Positions 61,456 to 64,000 of a stretch of DNA of 64,000 nt are shown here, one piece after another; position 1 is the first letter of the stretch, and each line of letters starts with the position of its first letter. The position numbers and the translations under genes are program-made. The notes beneath the pieces were generated by a model. That model did no database searches. It saw only the letters and a program-made list of their open reading frames with translations, and was not told the origin of the DNA. Origin of the DNA: Mesorhizobium sp. (GTDB taxonomy: Bacteria; Pseudomonadota; Alphaproteobacteria; Rhizobiales; Rhizobiaceae). The DNA is taken from contig SUGL01000011.1 in assembly GCA_004963905.1 (NCBI GenBank), positions 62,001-126,000 of the forward strand. Direction: 5' to 3'.

Positions 61456-61473
61456 ACACTGGAGCAAGCTGAT

Positions 61474-62415
61474 ATGCTCTTGGGCCGCACCGCCAACGGT
61501 CTCTACTGGATGAACCGCTATATCGAGCGGGCCGAAAACATGGCGCGCCTGGTCGATGCCGGCCTGCGCATGGCGCTGACGCGTACTCAGAACGCATCGG
61601 AGGAATGGAATTCGGTGCTGCTGAGCGCCGGCTCCGACGTTGCCTTCAGCCAGAAATACCAGGATTACACGGCCGCCAACGTCTCGGACTTCCTGGTGCG
61701 CGACACCTCGAACCCGTCGAGCACGATGTCGTCGATCGAGACGGCGCGCAACAATGCGCGCATGGTGCGCACCGCGCTGACCCGCGAAACCTGGGAGAGC
61801 ATCAACGAAGCATGGATGTCGCTGAAGCGCATGCTGGCAAGGCCGATCGACGAGCGCGACCTGCCGACCGTGCTCGACGCCATCAAGCGCGAGACGGCGC
61901 TGATCCGCGGTTCGTTCTACGGCACCATGCTGCGCAACGAGATCTTCGACTTCTCGCAGCTCGGCACCTATGTCGAGCGCGCCGACAACACGGCCCGCAT
62001 CCTCGACGTCAAATACTACGTGCTCTTGCCGTCGATCTCCTGGGTCGGTTCGACGCTCGACAATTATCAATGGGAATCGATCCTGCGCTCGGTGTCGGCG
62101 CATCGCTCCTACCGCTGGGTCTACGACGCCGACTACAAGCCGACCAACATCGCAGACTATCTGATCCTCAACGTGCGCATGCCGCGCTCGCTGACCTTCT
62201 GCTATCGCTTCCTCGGCGAGCATTTGAAGTTCCTCGCCGACGATTATGGCGAGCGCCACGCCTGCCACGCCACGGCCGAGAAGATCCAGGCCATGCTGAA
62301 GAAAGGGTCGATCAAGGATATTTTCGACCATGGCCTGCACGAATTCCTGGCGGAATTCATTCGCGACAACACCAGGCTGGGCGACGAGATTGCCCAGGAT
62401 TATCGGTTCTATTGA
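61474..62415 (+). CDS. Alpha-E domain protein of the Anbu operon
   Basis: A 313-residue all-helical protein of the alpha-E family. MLLGRTANGLYWMNRYIERA, ENMARLVDAGLRMA and GTYVERADNTARILDVKYY are diagnostic. It always accompanies the circularly permuted ATP-grasp enzyme. GGAG is 9 nt before ATG 61474. The catalytic role is unknown. Confidence 0.92.
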   Translation: MLLGRTANGLYWMNRYIERAENMARLVDAGLRMALTRTQNASEEWNSVLLSAGSDVAFSQKYQDYTAANVSDFLVRDTSNPSSTMSSIETARNNARMVRTALTRETWESINEAWMSLKRMLARPIDERDLPTVLDAIKRETALIRGSFYGTMLRNEIFDFSQLGTYVERADNTARILDVKYYVLLPSISWVGSTLDNYQWESILRSVSAHRSYRWVYDADYKPTNIADYLILNVRMPRSLTFCYRFLGEHLKFLADDYGERHACHATAEKIQAMLKKGSIKDIFDHGLHEFLAEFIRDNTRLGDEIAQDYRFY

Positions 62416-62429
62416 GCGGGGCAGGCGCC

Positions 62430-63224
62430 ATGCGGCTCAAGATCACCCACCGGACCGAGTACCACTACGACGCACCGGTACAGTATCTGCTGCAGCGGCT
62501 GCGCCTGATGCCACTCAGCGGGCCGACGCAGACGGTCGCGTCCTGGGCGATCAAGATCGACGGCGCGCGCGAGGAAGTGCGTTTCACCGACCATTTCGGC
62601 AACGACACCCGGCTGGTGAGCGCCGAGGGCGGCCACAACGTCATCACGGTCGAGGCGCAGGGCGAGGTGACGACGCGCGACACGGCCGGCGTGTACGGCC
62701 CTCACCAGGGCTTCGCCCCGCTCTGGCTGTTCGCCCAGGAGACGCAGCTCACCGTCGCCGGTGACGGCATCCGCCAATTGGCCGCATCGGTCGGCGAGGG
62801 GACCGACATCGACCGGCTGCACAGGCTGATGGGCGCGATCCGCGAGCGCGTCGCCTACAAGCCCGGCACGACCAGCGTCGTGACGCCGGCGGAGGAAGCG
62901 CTGGCGCTGAAGGCCGGCGTCTGCCAGGACCACAGCCACATTTTCGCTGCCGTGGCGCGCGTGATGGGCTTTCCCGCCCGCTATGTCAGCGGCTATCTGA
63001 TGATGGACGCCTCGGTCGAGCAGGCGGCAAGCCATGCCTGGGCCGAAGCGCATGTGCCCGGCCTCGGCTGGGTTGCCTTTGATCCCGCGAACGGCATCTC
63101 TCCCGACGAACGCTACGTGAGAGTGGCGACGGGTCGCGACTATCGCGACGCCTCGCCGGTGTCGGGAATACTGCTGGGGCAAGCGCAAGAGAAGCTTGCC
63201 GTCACCGTCACGGTAGAGCAGTAA
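62430..63224 (+). CDS. Transglutaminase-like protein of the Anbu operon
   Basis: A 264-residue cysteine-peptidase-fold protein. An N-terminal beta domain (MRLKITHRTEYHYDAPVQYL) precedes the transglutaminase core with Cys (LKAGVCQDHSHIFAAVAR), His (QAASHAWAEAHVPGLGW) and Asp (VAFDPANG) all present. It lies 14 bp after the alpha-E gene. Predicted to cleave or form isopeptide/peptide bonds. Confidence 0.92.
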   Translation: MRLKITHRTEYHYDAPVQYLLQRLRLMPLSGPTQTVASWAIKIDGAREEVRFTDHFGNDTRLVSAEGGHNVITVEAQGEVTTRDTAGVYGPHQGFAPLWLFAQETQLTVAGDGIRQLAASVGEGTDIDRLHRLMGAIRERVAYKPGTTSVVTPAEEALALKAGVCQDHSHIFAAVARVMGFPARYVSGYLMMDASVEQAASHAWAEAHVPGLGWVAFDPANGISPDERYVRVATGRDYRDASPVSGILLGQAQEKLAVTVTVEQ

Positions 63225-63254
63225 TCTCGTCCGAGACTCATCAGAAGAGCGACC

Positions 63255-63986
63255 ATGACCTATTGCGTCGGCCTCAAGATCGATCGCGGGCTCGTGTTCA
63301 TGTCGGACACGCGCACCAATGCCGGCATGGATTCGATCTCGACCTTCAAGAAGATGCATGTCTGGGAAGAGCCGGGAGAGCGCGTCATCGTGCTGATGTC
63401 GGCGGGCAATCTTGCCACGACCCAGGCCGTCGTCAGCCTGCTCGACGAACGCAACAAGGCGGTCGGCGACCGCCACGAGAAGCTGCTCGAAACGCCGTCC
63501 ATGTACCAGACCGTGCGGCTGGTCGGCGAAACTGTGAAAGAGGTGATCGCGCAATCGTCGCCAACCGGCGACCAGGCCGATTCCTATTTCAACGCCTCCT
63601 TCATCCTCGGCGGGCAGATCAAGGGCAGCCCACCACGGCTTTTCATGATCTATCCCGAGGGCAATTTCATCGAGTCGACCGACGACACGCCGTTTTTCCA
63701 GATCGGCGAGACGAAATACGGCAAGCCGATCATCATCCGCGCCTACGACCGCGCGATGAGCCTGGCCGAGACGGTGAAGCTGCTTCTGGTTTCCTTCGAC
63801 TCGACGCTGAAGTCGAACCTGTCTGTCGGCTTGCCCCTCGATCTGCTCTTCCTGGAGAAGGACGCGCTCAAGGTCGGTCTCAAGAAGCGGTTCGGCCAGG
63901 ACGACCAGTATTATCGCGCCATTTCCGAGGGCTGGTCGAACGCGCTTAAAACGGCTTTCGCCAGCTTGCCGGACTTTCCGGTGTAG
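63255..63986 (+). CDS. Anbu-type (ancestral beta-subunit) proteasome-like peptidase
   Basis: A 243-residue Ntn-hydrolase. Thr2 after the initiator Met (MTYCVGLKIDRGLVFMSD) is the expected nucleophile, with Asp and Lys helpers in FMSDTRTNAGMD and FKKMHVWEEPGERVIVLM. Longer than HslV, and with a C-terminal helical extension typical of Anbu, which forms open helical rings rather than closed barrels. It is the last gene of the operon. Confidence 0.92.
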   Translation: MTYCVGLKIDRGLVFMSDTRTNAGMDSISTFKKMHVWEEPGERVIVLMSAGNLATTQAVVSLLDERNKAVGDRHEKLLETPSMYQTVRLVGETVKEVIAQSSPTGDQADSYFNASFILGGQIKGSPPRLFMIYPEGNFIESTDDTPFFQIGETKYGKPIIIRAYDRAMSLAETVKLLLVSFDSTLKSNLSVGLPLDLLFLEKDALKVGLKKRFGQDDQYYRAISEGWSNALKTAFASLPDFPV

Positions 63987-64000
63987 GGCGCCTTTTTCCG

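Overview
The window is a dense (about 65 genes in 64 kb), GC-rich chromosomal segment of a Rhizobiales alphaproteobacterium, most probably Mesorhizobium or a close relative. This is inferred from three things. The first is alphaproteobacterial hallmarks: a CckA cell-cycle kinase, a growth-pole-ring type giant protein, GTTC-N7-GTTC LexA boxes, GANTC sites and a DksA with a degenerate zinc finger. The second is rhizobial gene order, such as gyrA-coaD-two cyclophilins-queA-tgt. The third is several families of short palindromic intergenic repeats. No rRNA, tRNA, prophage, complete insertion sequence or CRISPR array was found.

Layout. 1-4247: 3'-truncated minus-strand gene for a very large repeat-rich membrane-anchored helical protein (GPR/RgsE type). 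4.5-6.6 kb: Hpt protein, 2Fe-2S ferredoxin and a ferredoxin-NADP reductase-like flavoenzyme. 6.8-9.1 kb: MFS exporter and DUF922 protein. 9.2-10.9 kb: folate genes folP-folB-folK. 10.9-17.7 kb: DUF924, KefB-type antiporter, small lipoprotein, exported protein, YcjF/YcjX pair, SixA-like phosphatase. 18-23 kb: dksA, FliO-like protein, cckA, deoD. 23-26.7 kb: small regulator, VOC protein, Tat-exported small subunit with a GMC oxidoreductase. 27-32.9 kb: urea ABC transporter urtABCDE behind an excellent sigma-54 promoter. 33-37 kb: diguanylate cyclase and small genes. 37-43.6 kb: uvrA and ssb, each with its own SOS box but separated by about 3 kb carrying clpP, an ArsR/SRPBCC pair and a cupin gene. 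43.7-49.5 kb: OsmC, MarC, a frameshifted AraC regulator, ParB-like protein and SulP transporter. 49.6-57.5 kb: gyrA, coaD, cyclophilins, queA, tgt. 57.6-59.4 kb: SDR and DUF4864 genes between inverted repeats, and an Lrp-type ligand-binding protein. 59.6-64 kb: an Anbu proteasome-like operon (ATP-grasp, alpha-E, transglutaminase, Anbu).

The most unusual structure is in the Anbu operon. About 450 bp between the ATP-grasp and alpha-E genes is bounded by inverted tracts of 7-bp repeats (TAGCGAR) and contains a broken four-helix-bundle (S23/Avd-like) gene with an in-frame amber codon. A second heptamer tract (six TAGGCAG copies) stands alone at 44.53 kb. Other points of note are the nested 36/29-residue repeat architecture of the giant protein, missing zinc ligands in DksA, Tgt and UvrA, three GANTC sites before cckA, an SDR lacking its catalytic lysine, and a hidden 50-residue membrane protein gene.
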